Numbered from the stretch's first letter, positions 1 to 13,972 are shown. The stretch is DNA of 64,000 bases from Syngnathus acus (GCF_901709675.1 NC_051100.1:7412786-7476785), one strand, 5' to 3'. Notes: generated from the letters alone by a model not told the origin. A program made the numbers and translations.

Positions 1-1461
1 GCGCAGTGAGGTTAATTGAGTCTTGCGTAATTACAGCTGAGCGATGTTGAAGGCTAATGCCAATATTTTTTATTTAAAATGCTTTCTTTAATAACATTTG
101 TTTAATGGTTAAACAGAATACATTGATGAATATGCAGTTGCACAATGTGCATTTTTTACCTCCATTAAGCCCATCCAGACTCCTGCAATTCAGAGAGACT
201 ACGCTCAGCAGCTAAATGCTATAATCATATAATTATGATGTCGAAATGTGGTATAAGAAATGCGGACAACACAGAATGATCACAGGTCCGGACTTAACGT
301 TTATTGCCCTTGAAACATGGGATTTAAATTGCATTTTAAAATGTGGTAAAATAAACGGAGTTTAGGCCAGTGATTGAAAAAACATTAATAGGAAATATTT
401 GAATGGCAAAAACAGTTCATTTAATATTTGGTCCTTGTTAGCACTTCTGTCTCACAGCAACAAGGCTTTAAATCTCAGTCTGTGAAGTTTGCTTGTTCTC
501 CCAGCGGTTGTGTGAATTTCTACCTAAAATCTACCTAAAAACCATGAAGGGTGAAATTCCTTGGCCAGTTCCATATTACCAGTTAATCTTCCCTGTCTCT
601 GTCTATTCTGCCCTCACGATATCAGAGATGTGGTGGCCACCGGGATTTTATGAAAATTCCATTTCAATTTGTGTTTTCACAGGGAGCTCCAACAAGTTTG
701 TCATCCAACTAAAAATGTTTCATTTGAATAACGGTATGCTAAACAGGGGGAAAAAAAACATATAACATATGAAGGACAAGTATTGGCAACAAATTTACGG
801 GGAGGTTATTTATAACTCTTGGACTAAGTGCATGCTTAGATATGAGGGATGAACTGGTAATCCCACAGGAAACACTGAGCACTAGTTCAAGGGTAATTGT
901 GGTTTAGAGGTTCAATAGACCATTCATTTAGTAGAGCTGATGCTGTCATGTAAGGATGTGCTGGATAACGTCAGAGGAAAATGCTTTCGTGTCCTTAGGC
1001 GTCGAGAGCTGAGAAAGAGGATTGATGTGGCTCTGATGTTTTTGGCCAGGAAGAGAGTTGAGTTGAATTCACTTCCCGTCTTTCTGAAGGCTGGCTGGCA
1101 GTAAAATGATTTGATTTCAATATATAATAACAGCGTCGACCGAGTTACTTCCAAAATGCAGTCAATTATATACTGCATTGCTGTTTTTTGACAACCGATA
1201 TAACAATTAGTAACACTCCCAATAACAAATAGAGAAATATGACTTGGCATTGTAATGAGCTGAAATTTATCTTAATACTTTTTACGAGGTGCAACAGTGG
1301 AGCCGAAGTTTATTCAGCTGGCCAAGTCAGACAAAAGTTGCCAAAACAGGATGTTACAGTTTCTAAGATGCACATTTAATCTGTACCTTACACACGTAGG
1401 GTGAAAAAGCCGGCTGTGTGAAGTTCTGATGGATGCTACATGTTTTCCCCTTTTTCTACAG
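1..1461. other. Left flank, upstream of the first coding exon of col21a1
   Basis: No coding exon could be supported here. The segment ends in a pyrimidine tract and CAG acceptor just before 1462, so at least one non-coding 5' exon of col21a1 probably lies in it or to its left. Positions about 435-505 resemble a decayed fragment of the tRNA-derived SINE-like repeat seen better at 39.9 kb (the 'gttagcacttctgtctcacag' and 'gttctcccag' modules). Nothing else was recognised. Confidence 0.5.
435..505 (+). repeat. Degenerate fragment of tRNA-derived SINE-like repeat
   Basis: The segment contains two short modules, one around a 'gttagcacttctgtctcac' core and one around 'ttgcttgttctcccag'. They occur in the same order and spacing as in the longer copy at about 39.9-40.2 kb. 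The box B region is eroded and the 3' half is missing. Family assignment is by comparison within the window and by memory of common teleost repeats. Confidence 0.4.
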
Positions 1462-1490
1462 GTGCAACTGGAAGTTAGAGCTGCTACACT

Positions 1491-4400
1491 ATGGGTTACA
1501 AAGCTTGTGTCTTAAGATGCCTATGTGTCATGCTTTTATATCGGATTAACGCAGCACAAGATGAAGACCTAAGAAGTAAGAAGCTCTTTTGTCTTAACTT
1601 GTCCTCACTTTCGCTAAGATTTTGCTTTATGTTTTCTTCAGGTTGTAGGACTGCGGCAGGTGATTTGGTATTTATTGTCGATGGTTCCTGGAGTGTCGAA
1701 GATGTCAACTTTGAATTAGTAAAGCGGTGGCTTGTGAACATAACCAAAAACTTCAACATTGGACAGAAATTTACCCAAGTTGGTGTCGTCCAGTATACCG
1801 ATGATCCCATTTTAGAGATACCTCTGGGGAAGTATTCAACGAATAAAGCTCTCATCAAAGCAATGGAATCCATCGAGTACATGGGAGGAAACACGAGGAC
1901 AGGCGCGGCCATTGAGTTTGCTACAGACAAGCTTTTTGGTCTCTCTGAGCGTGGCCCGATGGGCGTGTCCCGGATTGCAGTTGTCCTCACCGATGGGAAG
2001 TCTCAAGATGAGGTTTGGAAGGCAGCAGAGGCAGCGAGAAAAAAAGGAGTCATTTTGTTTGCAATCGGTGTGGGGTCGGAGACGGAGGAAGCACAGTTGA
2101 GAGCCATCGCAAACAAGCCTTTTTCAACGTACGTTTTCTCTGTTGAGGACTACAAAAGTATTTCCAGGATCATACAAGTCATACGACAAAAACTGTGTGA
2201 AGGTAAGAAACTGCTTGTTTAGGGGCTGTTTGCACAGCTCAGTGTCCACCCATCCATCCATCCATCCATCCATCCATCCATCCATCCATCCATCCATCCA
2301 TCCATCCATCCATCCATCTGGGATGTAGGGAAGAATCCAGAGTTCTTTGAGAATACCCATGTAAGACCAAGGAGAACATCCAAACACCACACATAGTTCC
2401 AGTAGAGATTCAAATCCAGATCTCCTGACTGTGGGCCAGATGTGTTCACCACTATGTCAGTGTGCTGCCAACACGACAGCCACAAGGAAGTTGAGCTACT
2501 GAACATGCATGCAGACCATCATTATGGCACAACTCCCTCAGGAATATGCTTATTCTGGACAAGCAATTGCCAAGTTTGCATAGTGTTTCATAAGATACTA
2601 CTTCACTGGCATTCACATTACAACGTTTCAACTTTTTTCCAGTCAATGTAAAGGTGGATCTTTTGGACATGCTCCATCAGGGTCATTCATAAAGCAAACA
2701 TTCACACGTCGTATAAAGTCTTCTGCTTTTCATTTACCCCGTACTGCAAACTATTGAGTTTCAGTCTTTGTTGAGGGTGTTTCATTTATGTGAGCGTGAC
2801 TACTTAAATATCAAATGAGGTTTTCACTATGTCCTCTTTTTTCAGAGACGGTTTGTCCTGCAAGAATACCTATTGATTCCAGAGATGAGAAAGGATTTGA
2901 TATCCTACTCCATTTAAATCTGGCCAAAAAAGCCAAGAAAACAAAAGGAACATATCATGGCACTAAGGCCTATGAGGTGACGTCTCGTATCGACTTGAGT
3001 GAAGCTACAAGGTGATCAAGGGACTTTTATTCTTTTGCATTGTATTTGTGTTTTCAAAGCTGAGGTATTCTGTTATTCCAGGTTACTTTTCCCTGATGGC
3101 CTTCCACCATCGTATGTATTCGTTGCCACCCTGAGATACAAGGGATCGGTGGCATTGGAAGAGTGGGACCTGTGGAGGATCCAGACACGTGACGGGAGAC
3201 CTCAAATGGCAGTGACCATAAATGGACTTGATGGCACCGTCCAGTTCACCACAACTAGTCACTCACTGAGCGGAACGCAAACGGTTACATTTTCTCGTAA
3301 CACTGCAATGGTACGTAGGTGTGGAGGAGGGATTGCTGACATTATAGCACTTGTCCTTATTTGGGGTGGATGTGAGCTTTCAAGTTTTTTATTGTTTTGT
3401 TCGTAATATCCATATTAAATATATTTTTTACTTAGACTACTAATTGAAAAACAAAACAGACAGTAAATATGCACCCATTTATGAACATGCTGTTCCATAA
3501 ATTACATAAACATACTTTGTTATTTTAGAGGCTCCCTGCTGTCTGTCAGGCACAAAGGAGAAAGGCTGTTGAAAAGTTTAACTGTAACAGGTTAATGTTC
3601 ATAGCAGTTGTGCTTAACCAGAGGCACCTTGTCGCACCCTCCTTCTAGAGTTCATTAGCGTTTCCTTCAAAACGCTGGATGGGTCAGTTCCAATCATGAT
3701 TGCGCAAACTGTCTTGGGAGAAAGAAAAAGGAGTGTGGGTTCTCCCACTATTTCCCGTGCGCTTAAACAAAATACAGTAAAATATTTGAGCTTTGAACTT
3801 GAGCAGCTGGTAACATAATAAAGACTTCAAAATGGTTAGAAGAATAACAGAATATTCCCGGAGGCGCTGATGGATTTTGACACGTACACTCGCCACATTT
3901 CACTAGTCTTGCTTAATGATTTTGACATGTACTATACCATCACATGTAAATGTAATCCACTTATATTGTGACTTACTGGTACTGACATTATTGTTCAATT
4001 TTAAAACATTACAAAAATTACTGTACAATAATATGTTCTCATACACATGGATTTATGTTTTATTAAATTGTTTCCATTATAATCATTAGTGGGGACAAAA
4101 TATCAATATTGTGATATTGTAGCAGTATTTCTCACTTACGGTATCTTCAAACAAATAATATTTATGTTTTGGTTAATTTATGTATGTTTAATGCGCAAGA
4201 AGTCATTACTTCAAGTTACATATTAGATCCATATTGTGATGTGTGAAGAATGGTTTTCTTCCAGTATCAATTATCACTTTTTGATGATAATTTCCTGCTG
4301 TTTTTTGCATTTGTTTTATGCCCAAAGAATCTGTTTGATGAGAAATGGCACCAACTACGACTATTGGTCACTGAGGAGGACGTCACTCTTTATGTTGATG

Positions 4401-7400
4401 ACCTGGAAATCGAAATGCTGTCTTTGGAGCCTCCTCTTGGCATTTTCATCAATGGAAAAACTCAAGTTGGAAAATACGTCAGCAAAGAAACAACAGCACC
4501 GGTAAGCACTGTCAGATTGTTCAAATTTATTGTGGAACATATTCTGAACATTTTTTTTAATGTACTGTTTTATAACAGAAAATCCTTGTGGTTAAAGAAA
4601 ACAAAATGCCCTTTAATCAGTTCAATGATGGTAAATCTCTACTGTTGTTACGCAACAGTGATTCATAACTCTTCTGATACATATGTAAATGATTTTACTG
4701 TTTGCATATTGTGCCAGAAGCTACCATTGTGGTTACTGGAGAGAAATGATTTACTATGGCCACATCTTCCATGAGCATAAAGAGGTCATTTCTGCCAAAT
4801 GATACTATACAGATTATTTTGTGCTGGGAAACTAACAAAAAGGTGCATCAGGGCAGCAATGTAATTTCAACCTACAAATATTCAAGTCTCTTATGTCATA
4901 GCAAGTAAAATCATTACAAATAAAAAACTTTTGTTCACATGATAACTGATGCCAAATACTCTGGTGGGACATTCTGGAGCCCATTTACCACGAACCTCAC
5001 ATAAAAAAAAAAATAATAATTGGATTTAGTAGAATAATAAACACTTACTCTTTGAAAACCCCTTTTTTTTTGGATTTATTATTCTATAATGTATTAGTGT
5101 CAAGGCACAAATATTGAGATTACACAACTACAAGTTATCACTGTTATCACTTTTGTTGTTTTGACTTATATTACATTGTTATAATTGTGTGTTGTGACCA
5201 ATTTTGTTCAGTTTGAACTTCAGAAGCTCCGTATCTACTGTGACCCAGAGCAGAACAACCGTGAGACTGCATGTGAAATACCAGGAGTGGTAAGTACAAG
5301 ACTTGGCATTATAATGTTTCTTCCCAGAAGCAGCAAATATAACTTCTTCTCACCTGCTTCTCACTCTGGGATCGACATCTCTTACCACGATTCAATTTTA
5401 CCATCGGTTAACCGTACATTTGGCGTGAAATTATTCTGCCACCCCTTACCTAACCATCACACCATGTAGTAGATGAGTCAACTCAGCAGAAAATCAAAGT
5501 AACATTTTGTAAATTCTCTTATTTGTTGGAAGTGCTCCTAATTGTTATCTAGCCATGCAATTGTTCTGTTGTCCCATCATTATGTTGTTTAGTACTCACT
5601 GTTGCAGACTTAATTGCTACATTACAAATGCAAGACAAATTCAGAAGGCTACACTTACAGATGTTTGCCAATTATTATGTCTTTGCTGCTTTTCATTGAC
5701 GTTCTTATAAATCTACTTAAATATTTCTGTGGTAGAAGCATCCAGTTCATTTTTTTTGGGGGGGGAATATACAGATATAAAAAGCATTGTGTGAATTTCA
5801 ACATTTTGCTCTTACCATTAATACAAATAATACTTATTTGTAATGACGATATGGATTTACAGCCTGTTTCACAGAAGTATAGTTTGTTAATCTATCAGTA
5901 GAATTTATTAATGTACACATATACTAAATATTTCAAGCTATAAATGTGCATACATAAAAGAGCTTTCTTTTTTGCTCCTGCAGTGTTCTAACAGTCCAGA
6001 TTATGCTGAGCCAACTCAAGAACCTTGTGTCTGTCCTCCGGGACCTCCAGGACTTCCAGGCATGAAGGTCAGTTTTTCCAAATAAAGTTTCTTATTGTCC
6101 TCTTTGAATATTCCAAAAACGTCTTTGGTATTTTAACTGCTGCACATATTCTGCAATTTACAGCAGACTAGTACATTTTCAAGGCCTTCCAGGGGTGGTG
6201 GTACAAGTGTGTTGTTTTTACAGTTAATGTGTATCAGACATCTTGTATTCAAAATAATTACAAGAAAAGGCTACAGCGTGTGATTATTATGTCTTTATCT
6301 TGCGACATTGTGAAGCAGTATGTGGTTCATCATCCAAGACTGTTCTTATCCACTGTACACTTGTACACGCTTATACAACAGACATTTACCTTTATATTGT
6401 GGTTTATCCTTGTGTAAACAAGTGATGAATTGTAACTTCAGTTAGTCATCACGAGGTCATAACTAGAGAAAAAAATATTTTACAATTAGCATGACATTTA
6501 AAGCGCTCATCTTGTTTCTTTAGGGTGAACCAGGAAATGAAGGCAGACCAGGTCAACCTGGACGTGCTGGTGCTGATGGTAAGCCTGTGAGTACTACATA
6601 GTTCAATATACAAACATACAACCCCCCCCCAAAAATAACCACTAATTTACAAACATTTAAAAGGAAAAATAGCTGATGAAAACAAACATGATCAAAAAAT
6701 GTCTCATTAATAACATGATCAGTAAACCAGGTTTAACGCAGATGTTTGTACTTTTTCCCAATTGAAGGGGGTGCCTGGCATTAGAGGAAGTCCAGGCTTT
6801 CCGGGTATACCAGGAATGAAGGTGATCAATATTTCAATGACAAGATTAATGCAGTCACAAAATGTATTGTGAAAATGTCCGTTCTATTTGTCAGGGTCAA
6901 CGTGGGACCGATGGGTTTAAAGGAGAGCAGGGGAGGCCCGGTGTTTCGGTAGGAAGGTCAAAAAACCCATTTATGGCATTCCTGTTTGGCATTTGTATCC
7001 CCCAACAAAACACATTTGCAATGCCGCTCAGGGTCAGAGAGGTGTGCCAGGATTAACAGGACCATCTGGGCAACCTGGAGAGAAGGTATTTATATCTTTC
7101 AATCCATTCATGCCATTTTAGCCTCTGTTGCACTTTTTTGTGAGTGTTTGTGAGAAGATTCCACTGCATACATGGGAATCCATGCATTATTTTCTGTTTA
7201 CTGTACGTATATTGCCATGAAACAGGCTTCAAGGTAAAAAAAACAATCAGAGTTGGATCACTCAAACCATGTAGCGTAAATCTTGCCTAACTGTCGTGTC
7301 CTCATCTACTTTGCAATGGGAATTGTTAGTTTAAATGAAACCAAATGACAAACACATCAATGGAGGTTACAGCTGTTGCAAATCAAACTGACTGTGTAGC

Positions 7401-10400
7401 TCAAGGAAAGGAAATCATTTTAACCAAAATACAAGAAGCAAACATTAACATGACTTTACACGTTGCACAAGTTGTGCTTATTTGTGTCCGTAGCAATACA
7501 ATTAAATTCCAAGTGAAACGGATGCTGCTCCGAAGATAAACTGGTGAATGAACAGGAAATCCCTGCAAGACACATTCACCATTTGACACTGTTGCTTCTC
7601 TGTTGTCGCCATGTGTTTTCAATATAAAAGCAGATCCCTTGAGAGCAAGACACACTTAAAATTGTGTTCTATTTACTGACTTAGTAAGTCTTGGTTCTGT
7701 TCAAGGTTTGCTGTGTGGATGGGAGATTTTCCTTGCCACTGTTGCCAAAGTGCATCTTCATGTGGGATTTGTTGGAATACTTTAATGTGTGTGGAGGATG
7801 ATCGTGGATCTGTTTCACATTGAAAAGCATCTTTAAAAGACTATTTGGTGTATTGGCATAAAAATATAACTCGATTTCATTCTTGCCATATACCCGATAT
7901 GACATCGTTTTTAGCCCCCACTGAGGTACATTTGTGGTACAGATGTGATAAAGACTTGATTTAAGACAAACACACACAGGAAACACGGGCAATTATTTTT
8001 TGACAGCTTGCGATACATTTCTTATGAAAACCAACACTTTCTTAACAAAATACCTATTGGTCCCCACAGAGAGGTGTCTGACAGGCTAATCTCTTTGACA
8101 TCCACTCCCACTTAAAGTCATCAGCAGAAAACATCTCAAATGGCTGTATAAGAAATTAAATGTATCAAATTGTTGAAATATCTATACCCAGCATCCCTGA
8201 GTCAGATGTGTCTTACCTCTTTCAGTCACATTGAAAAAAGGAACAAAACTGAATTCAGAATCTTACGTGACACATTGTAGTTTAAACTGAATGCTTAATT
8301 GAAATCGATAAACAATTACGGTCAGGTCATTAGGAAAAGCAACAACTTCAACAAACATGATATTTTCTTCACTGTTTGTGCCTGGTTTCTTTTATGGAAG
8401 CAATGACTCAGTGAGGTGATGTGGTGCTTGCTTGAGATATGAAGAATTCCGCAAGCTGTCCTACTTTTGTTATATAGTCTTGCTCGTATATTGTACTGAC
8501 TTTGGAAGGGCAATAAAAAAGTCATCTTACTAAATCCTAGAATGACAAGCTGAGCATTGACAAGGATTTTCTAGGGATTTTCCATGATATATCGAGCCCC
8601 ATTCCCACTGCATACAAGCACATCTGCAACATCTGCCTTTTGCAAATTATTTTTATTTTGAATGGCCACCCAAGGGTGGAAAGTTTGTCTTCCTGGCAAA
8701 TATCTATGTAGATCTACAGAGCGTGGATCTAAAACTGCTGAACATACAGTAAACCCAAAGGCAAGACGCGATAGTGCAATCAAATGTCACGTTTGTCAGG
8801 ACTGTGTCTACAATGTTCAAAAAGCACTGGAAATAAATTCACCGTTATTACACCGTCAGGATTTAAAAAGCAGCTGCACTAAATTAAATCCAACAGTCCA
8901 ACATTCACCACATAACCTACAGTAGACTTTAGTTTTCAATTTAAATATCAATATCCGAATTCCTGAATGTATTTCTAATCTTGCAAAGAAGGAAGAATAG
9001 CCTTGGTAATACTTCTTTGGCAATGCAGTTAGCCGTAACGGTCTTGCTCCATAAAAACTATAAAAAAAAAGTGGAATCATCCGAGAAACAAGCCCAGTCA
9101 AGCTCGAGATCTTGTCATTATTGCTTGTCGTAATCTCTCTAAATCTTTACAATTGTCAGGGACCAGTTGGATCACCTGGACAAGTCGGGATGGCGGGTGA
9201 ACCCGGAAAAACGGTGAGTGTGGTAACACCAAGGACTACCAATCGCTAGTCGCTCACACTGCTGTTAATTTACAGGGAGAGAAAGGAAGTCTTGGACCTG
9301 CCGGGCCTCGAGGTTATCAAGGAGCACCTGTATGTATCAAAACAAACAAATATAGTTATTCAATCGACTAATGTCTTAAAACCTGTTGCTGTCTTTACAG
9401 GGGGAACCTGGGAGAGATGGAAAGGATGGATTTCCTGGACCACCTGGTCTTAAGGTCTTGTTTGTTTATATGGTGCAAATATTGGGGAATGAATACAATT
9501 ATTCTGGCAGTTTGGCAAAGTGTGCAAGTTCCTAGAAGACTATGGTGTTCCCAAATGTTGTTGAGGTTTGGCAGCCACGGGTATGTAGTCATAGAGATCT
9601 GGCAATAACCTTTTCCCTGTTTTCAATGATTCTGCTTTTAGTAAAATACTAGATATTGCATGGAAAATCAAAACCACACACGGCACTTGAAGTTAATTGA
9701 ATTTATAAAGTAAAATCTGGTAACTGTGAGGCTATTGTGTGTGTCTTACTCAGCCATGCAGCTGTTTTTATTCTTTTTTTTTAATTGAAGGGCGAAAGTG
9801 GGGCCAATGGCATCCCTGGTCTCGATGGAAGGACCGGCCATACAGTGAGTCAGAACTGCAACTGCAACGTTTTTAAAAAAAAATGTGCAGGATAAATCGT
9901 CATTTATACACTGTATTCAATTTTGGAATATTTCCAAAATGAAAAAATTCTTAGAGGAACTGTTGTCTTTTCAGTGTGCACTTAGAGATGGTGAACTTTG
10001 GACCTTCTATTGTCTTTGAGTCACCAGACTCAAAAAAAGTTACTGTTGCCTGTCCCCCAAAATGATGCTTTTGGAATGAAGAGTAGCTCCAGGAAGTGTT
10101 TTGAAAACATCGTAAAAATCGACTCTTGAGAATTTGTTAGTAAGAAATGTGATGGATTATACAAACTGCACGTTATTGATGGACTTTTGACTCCATTGGG
10201 TAAAATGATGAGCATGGAGAGTACCCTTTACAACATAGCAATATCGGGGTATTTCCCCTGCAAAGCATCCCAGGACAACCCTGTTATGTAAGAGGTTTCT
10301 GGCTCTAATCGAAAGCCACAAAGTGACTAATCGAGGGAAAGCTGTGCTGTTCTGGCAATTCTGTTTCTGGAGGAAAGTGTTTCAAGTGGGCCACAATCCC

Positions 10401-13400
10401 ACTGCTCATGATTAGAAGTCTTGTCCAGAGTCTATGATGGGTCTATAAAACATGACTCACTTGCTCCACAAGGCTACAGGCCATCCCCAGGCACCCATGA
10501 ACAAAGAGTCTATCCACAGAGACAGATTTAGTACATGATAGCATCCGCATTTTGCTCAATCAAGTCCAACACGCATGCAAATAATTCACCTATACAACAC
10601 TAACCATAACGTATGCTGGTCTTCTCTGGCAACTTGAGCAATCTGATCATTGACTTGTACTTGTACTGTCAAATACTGGATTCTGATCTGGGGAATCCCA
10701 CAAGGAGTTCTGGAACACTCAGTAGAAAACAACAACAAAAAGCTTCTCTGTGGGATTTACTGACTGGGCTGCTCACCACAAAAATGTTCAGTGTGCTTTT
10801 TATTGCATTTATATTGCTGTCATTGTTTTTCCCAACTGAATTCTAAATAGGGTTTAATTTCTTCTTTCTTGCAAGTACCAGCACATTCTGCACATTTATC
10901 ATTTCAATCCGTTTTGCACCATAGCCATGATTTGTCACTTTTGCTTAGTGCAACATACAGGTCAGTATACATAAGTGTGCAGCTGTGCGACCCATTAAAC
11001 ATTTATGCATATTTTTTTCCATCGTATTTTCTTAGATTGCATTGTAAAATACATATATCTAATCACATTGTTTTCTCTGGATTAGGGTTTGCCTGGATCG
11101 CCAGGGATGGCCGGTCTAACTGGACAAAAAGTGAGTTTTTGCCTTTCTCTCACTTCAGTACATTCAATTCTTTTTTATTTATTTATTTTTAATCCTGTCC
11201 ACTCTCCCTCAAGGGAGAAGCTGGTTTTCCTGGATCAAGGGGTCCCCAAGGATCAGATGGATTACCTGTAAATTCATGTTTGACCATTAATTTAAATGAT
11301 AGTACGTGCTTGTTCTGAAGCATGTATGGTTTTATTCTCTTGCAGGGGCAAATGGGTCCTTCCGGTCCACCTGGTTTAAAGGGAAATATTGGTCCAAAGG
11401 TATCCATAATAAGTTAATATCATAATATGTAGCACCAAAATAAAATATTAAATCCAGCATAGAAATAGCTATGTTGGATATAAGCTTATCCATGCTTATT
11501 CTGAGATTAATCAAATAAATAAATAAATAAACAAATAAATAAATAATCAAATTTATCAATGACAAATGATGCACATACCCTAGTATGTGCATGTATGTCC
11601 CTAGAAAAGCACATGTACTATGAAAATGCATAATGCACTTTATAATGATTGATGTGGTTCTGCTGTCTAACTATTTTCACAGGGCAGTAAGGGTGAAATT
11701 GGAAGTCCAGGTAAACCAGGAATACCAGGTTCTATGGTATGCTCTTACTATCACTTATCTTTTGATAAATGATGACATGTTATGTCTTTTGGATATGAAA
11801 AGAATCTAAATTCCTAATTTCCTTTTCTTTGCTTTTAAAGGGAAGACCAGGTGATCCTGGACAAGCAGGTGTACCGGGACACCCAGCGGTGCCTGGCCTA
11901 AAGGGAAGCAAGGTATTTGCGTGGCACACCGCATGCAATGCCTATTTCATTGTGTCAGTCCAGTGCAAGGTGCATTTGGCACAATGCACAAAGAGATATA
12001 GTATTTAAAAAATTCTTTTTCTGTAATAAAATGCGTTCTTGTCTACTCTATTAGGGAGAAAGGGGACATGCAGGTGAAAGAGGAGATATGGTAAGACAGC
12101 AAACAAACAAATTCTGACTATTTTCCCTTAGTGAAAAGAGCATATCATACTTTTGAGTGTTGCACTGACTATTTTCCCTTAATGAAAAGAGCATATCATA
12201 CTTTTGAGTGTTGCACTTCAGAATTCATATTCTGTGTGCATCTTGCCAACTTTCAATCACAATTTGCTCAATTTATTATGACTATGTTTTGGTTTCTGAA
12301 AAAAAAAAAAAAATTGGTTTGGCATCAAAAACAGCATGCATCGACAAAATATCCAGCAACGCAATCAATAAAACATAAACTCTAGCTGCCTGCGGTGAAT
12401 GTGAATAAGATGTCTCCAAGAGTATCCAAAATAAGAAAGTTTACAAAATGTTTGTGGTTATTCAGCAGTATTTCTTTTAGTTTTATAAGCATATGAAGGA
12501 AAATAAACAATAACCAAACATTTAAAGCAATTAAAACTGTGATTTAATGCTCTCATTTAATGATAAAATGTTAACTCCTCCCTGTGCGTCAAGTAAATAT
12601 TATTAAATGTCTTTTTCTTTAAGGGAATAAAAGGTGAAAAGGGAGCAGACGGAAAATCAGGGAATCACGTGAGTTCAATTTGACCCCCAGTTTCATGAGG
12701 CATTTTTTTCCCAACCTGTATGCAGCCAAGGCATACATTTTAAATTAGGAAAAATCGCACAGCACCATTTGACAAATGTTACACTTGAAGAAATGTTCCT
12801 TTTGTTCAACAGGGGTCACCAGGTCTGAGAGGACTAAAAGGGGAGGTATGTAGTCCTGATCACTCTCGGAACCGTTGTCCAATCATTTTTAACACTGACC
12901 TTGTGTTTTTCCTAGAAAGGGACAACGGGGGATCCGGGTCAGAGAGGCCAAGAAGGTCATATGGGCCGCCCTGGGCAGCCAGGTCAGGCAGGCCAAACGG
13001 GACCCAGAGGACCTCAGGGGGATAGAGGTCCTGCCGGACAATCTGGACCGGCGGGAAGATCTGTATGCCTTGCAAACATTCACCTCCAGTGTCTTTCCTC
13101 ATGATGTATGTTCATGCTTTTTACTTGCATCACTACAGGCAGGTGAAATTTCAGATATGCACATTCGACAAGTTTGCCGAGAGATTCTTCAGTGTAAGTG
13201 TATCGGGACCTCTTGACTTGCGAGCAATCGTTTTAAAACGTACTCATGAAATATTCTCTCTTCTAATTATCGTAGCTGAACTGCCATCCATATTGCTGAG
13301 CCACCAGTCAAGCAACTGTGCCAGTTGCCATGGCCTCCCTGGAACACCTGGCCTTCCAGGTCTGGCAGGGCCCCAAGGTGTTAGGGGACTACCTGGTCTA

Positions 13401-13972
13401 TCTGGTGCCAGGGGGCAGCCAGGCTACCGTGGTCATCCAGGGCTACCCGGTATTAATGGAATAAAAGGTACAAAGAATTCGGATTTATTGTAGTCTCCTC
13501 CTGTTATTGACAAAACATTCAACAAAGATAGTTGTGCATGTACGTTTGTAGGAGATCCCGGGCTTAAGGGTGAAAAGGGAAGCCCAGGGCGCACCATACA
13601 CGGGGACCCAGGACCACCTGGGCCTCCAGGTAAGATGCTTCATCAACTTTTGTTTCTTTAGCCTTTCCCTTTGCTTGCTTAGTCATGCAGCATGAATGAT
13701 CTGTACGTATATGTGTGTGCCCGAGTTAAGTTATTTGACAGAGTGTTATCCTCTAATGATGACAAAGTCATTTTATCTTGACAGGTCAAGTAGGTCCTCA
13801 AGGTTATGGCAAACCGGGCGCTTCAGGTCAGCCTGGACCACCGGGTCAAAACGGAGCAGAGGGTAAAAGCGGTAAACCCGGCGCACCTGGCCATCCTGGA
13901 GTGTGTGACCCATCTTTATGCTATGGTAGCATGATGAGGCGGTCCTACAACAGCAAAGGACCAAATTATTGA
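1491..13972 (+). CDS. col21a1: Collagen alpha-1(XXI) chain, complete, 28 coding exons
   Basis: Encodes a secreted FACIT-like collagen of 956 residues; human COL21A1 is about 957. Exons: 1491-1575, 1642-2202, 2846-3011, 3082-3310, 4328-4501, 5212-5289, 5984-6067, 6524-6586, 6768-6821, 6895-6948, 7032-7085, 9160-9213, 9276-9329, 9401-9454, 9791-9844, 11086-11130, 11214-11267, 11346-11399, 11683-11736, 11841-11912, 12055-12090, 12624-12668, 12813-12845, 12916-13062, 13139-13193, 13276-13467, 13552-13629, 13785-13972. All phases agree with no internal stop. Order: signal peptide ([16 protein letters not shown]), VWA domain with MIDAS DGSWS and LTDGKS, TSPN/laminin-G-like domain (exons 3-6), Gly-X-Y helix in multiples of 9 bp (mostly 54-bp exons), a non-collagenous break with HIRQVC and CASC, a second helix, and a short tail with CDPSLC ending KGPNY. 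One Gly is replaced by Ala in exon 20 (GHPAVPG). The last half codons at every junction were checked against the human protein from memory. Confidence 0.97.
2248..2470 (-). repeat. SINE-like repeat with (TGGA)n tail in col21a1 intron 2
   Basis: The (CCAT)n microsatellite at about 2248-2318 is contiguous with about 150 bp that, read on the minus strand, has the module order of the tRNA-derived repeat at 39.9 kb: a 'tagtggtgaacac' box A-like start, 'ggatttgaatctc' as a decayed box B, then 'ggatgttctcc'. The microsatellite is therefore best read as the expanded 3' tail of a minus-strand insertion. The call rests on comparison inside the window and memory of teleost repeats. Confidence 0.6.
7086..9159 (+). 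other. col21a1 intron 11, largest intron of the gene
   Basis: This 2.07-kb intron separates two 54-bp Gly-X-Y exons. I see no coding exon, clear repeat family or RNA gene in it. Short open frames on both strands lack splice context and look like chance. Confidence 0.6.
11517..11547 (+). repeat. (AAAT)n microsatellite in col21a1 intron 18
   Basis: Imperfect AAAT tetranucleotide run interrupted by one AAAC unit, lying inside the intron between exons 11346-11399 and 11683-11736. Confidence 0.8.
12115..12216 (+). repeat. 51-bp direct tandem duplication in col21a1 intron 21
   Basis: Two adjacent copies of a 51-bp segment, 12115-12165 and 12166-12216, starting tgactattttccctta and ending gtgttgcac. 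They differ at one base (G or A after 'ccctta'). This looks like a recent slippage or unequal-exchange duplication just after exon 21. Confidence 0.93.

Noticed and set aside
2124-2506. Frames with repeated DGWM or HPSI units
   Set aside because: Translation of the (CCAT)n SINE tail.
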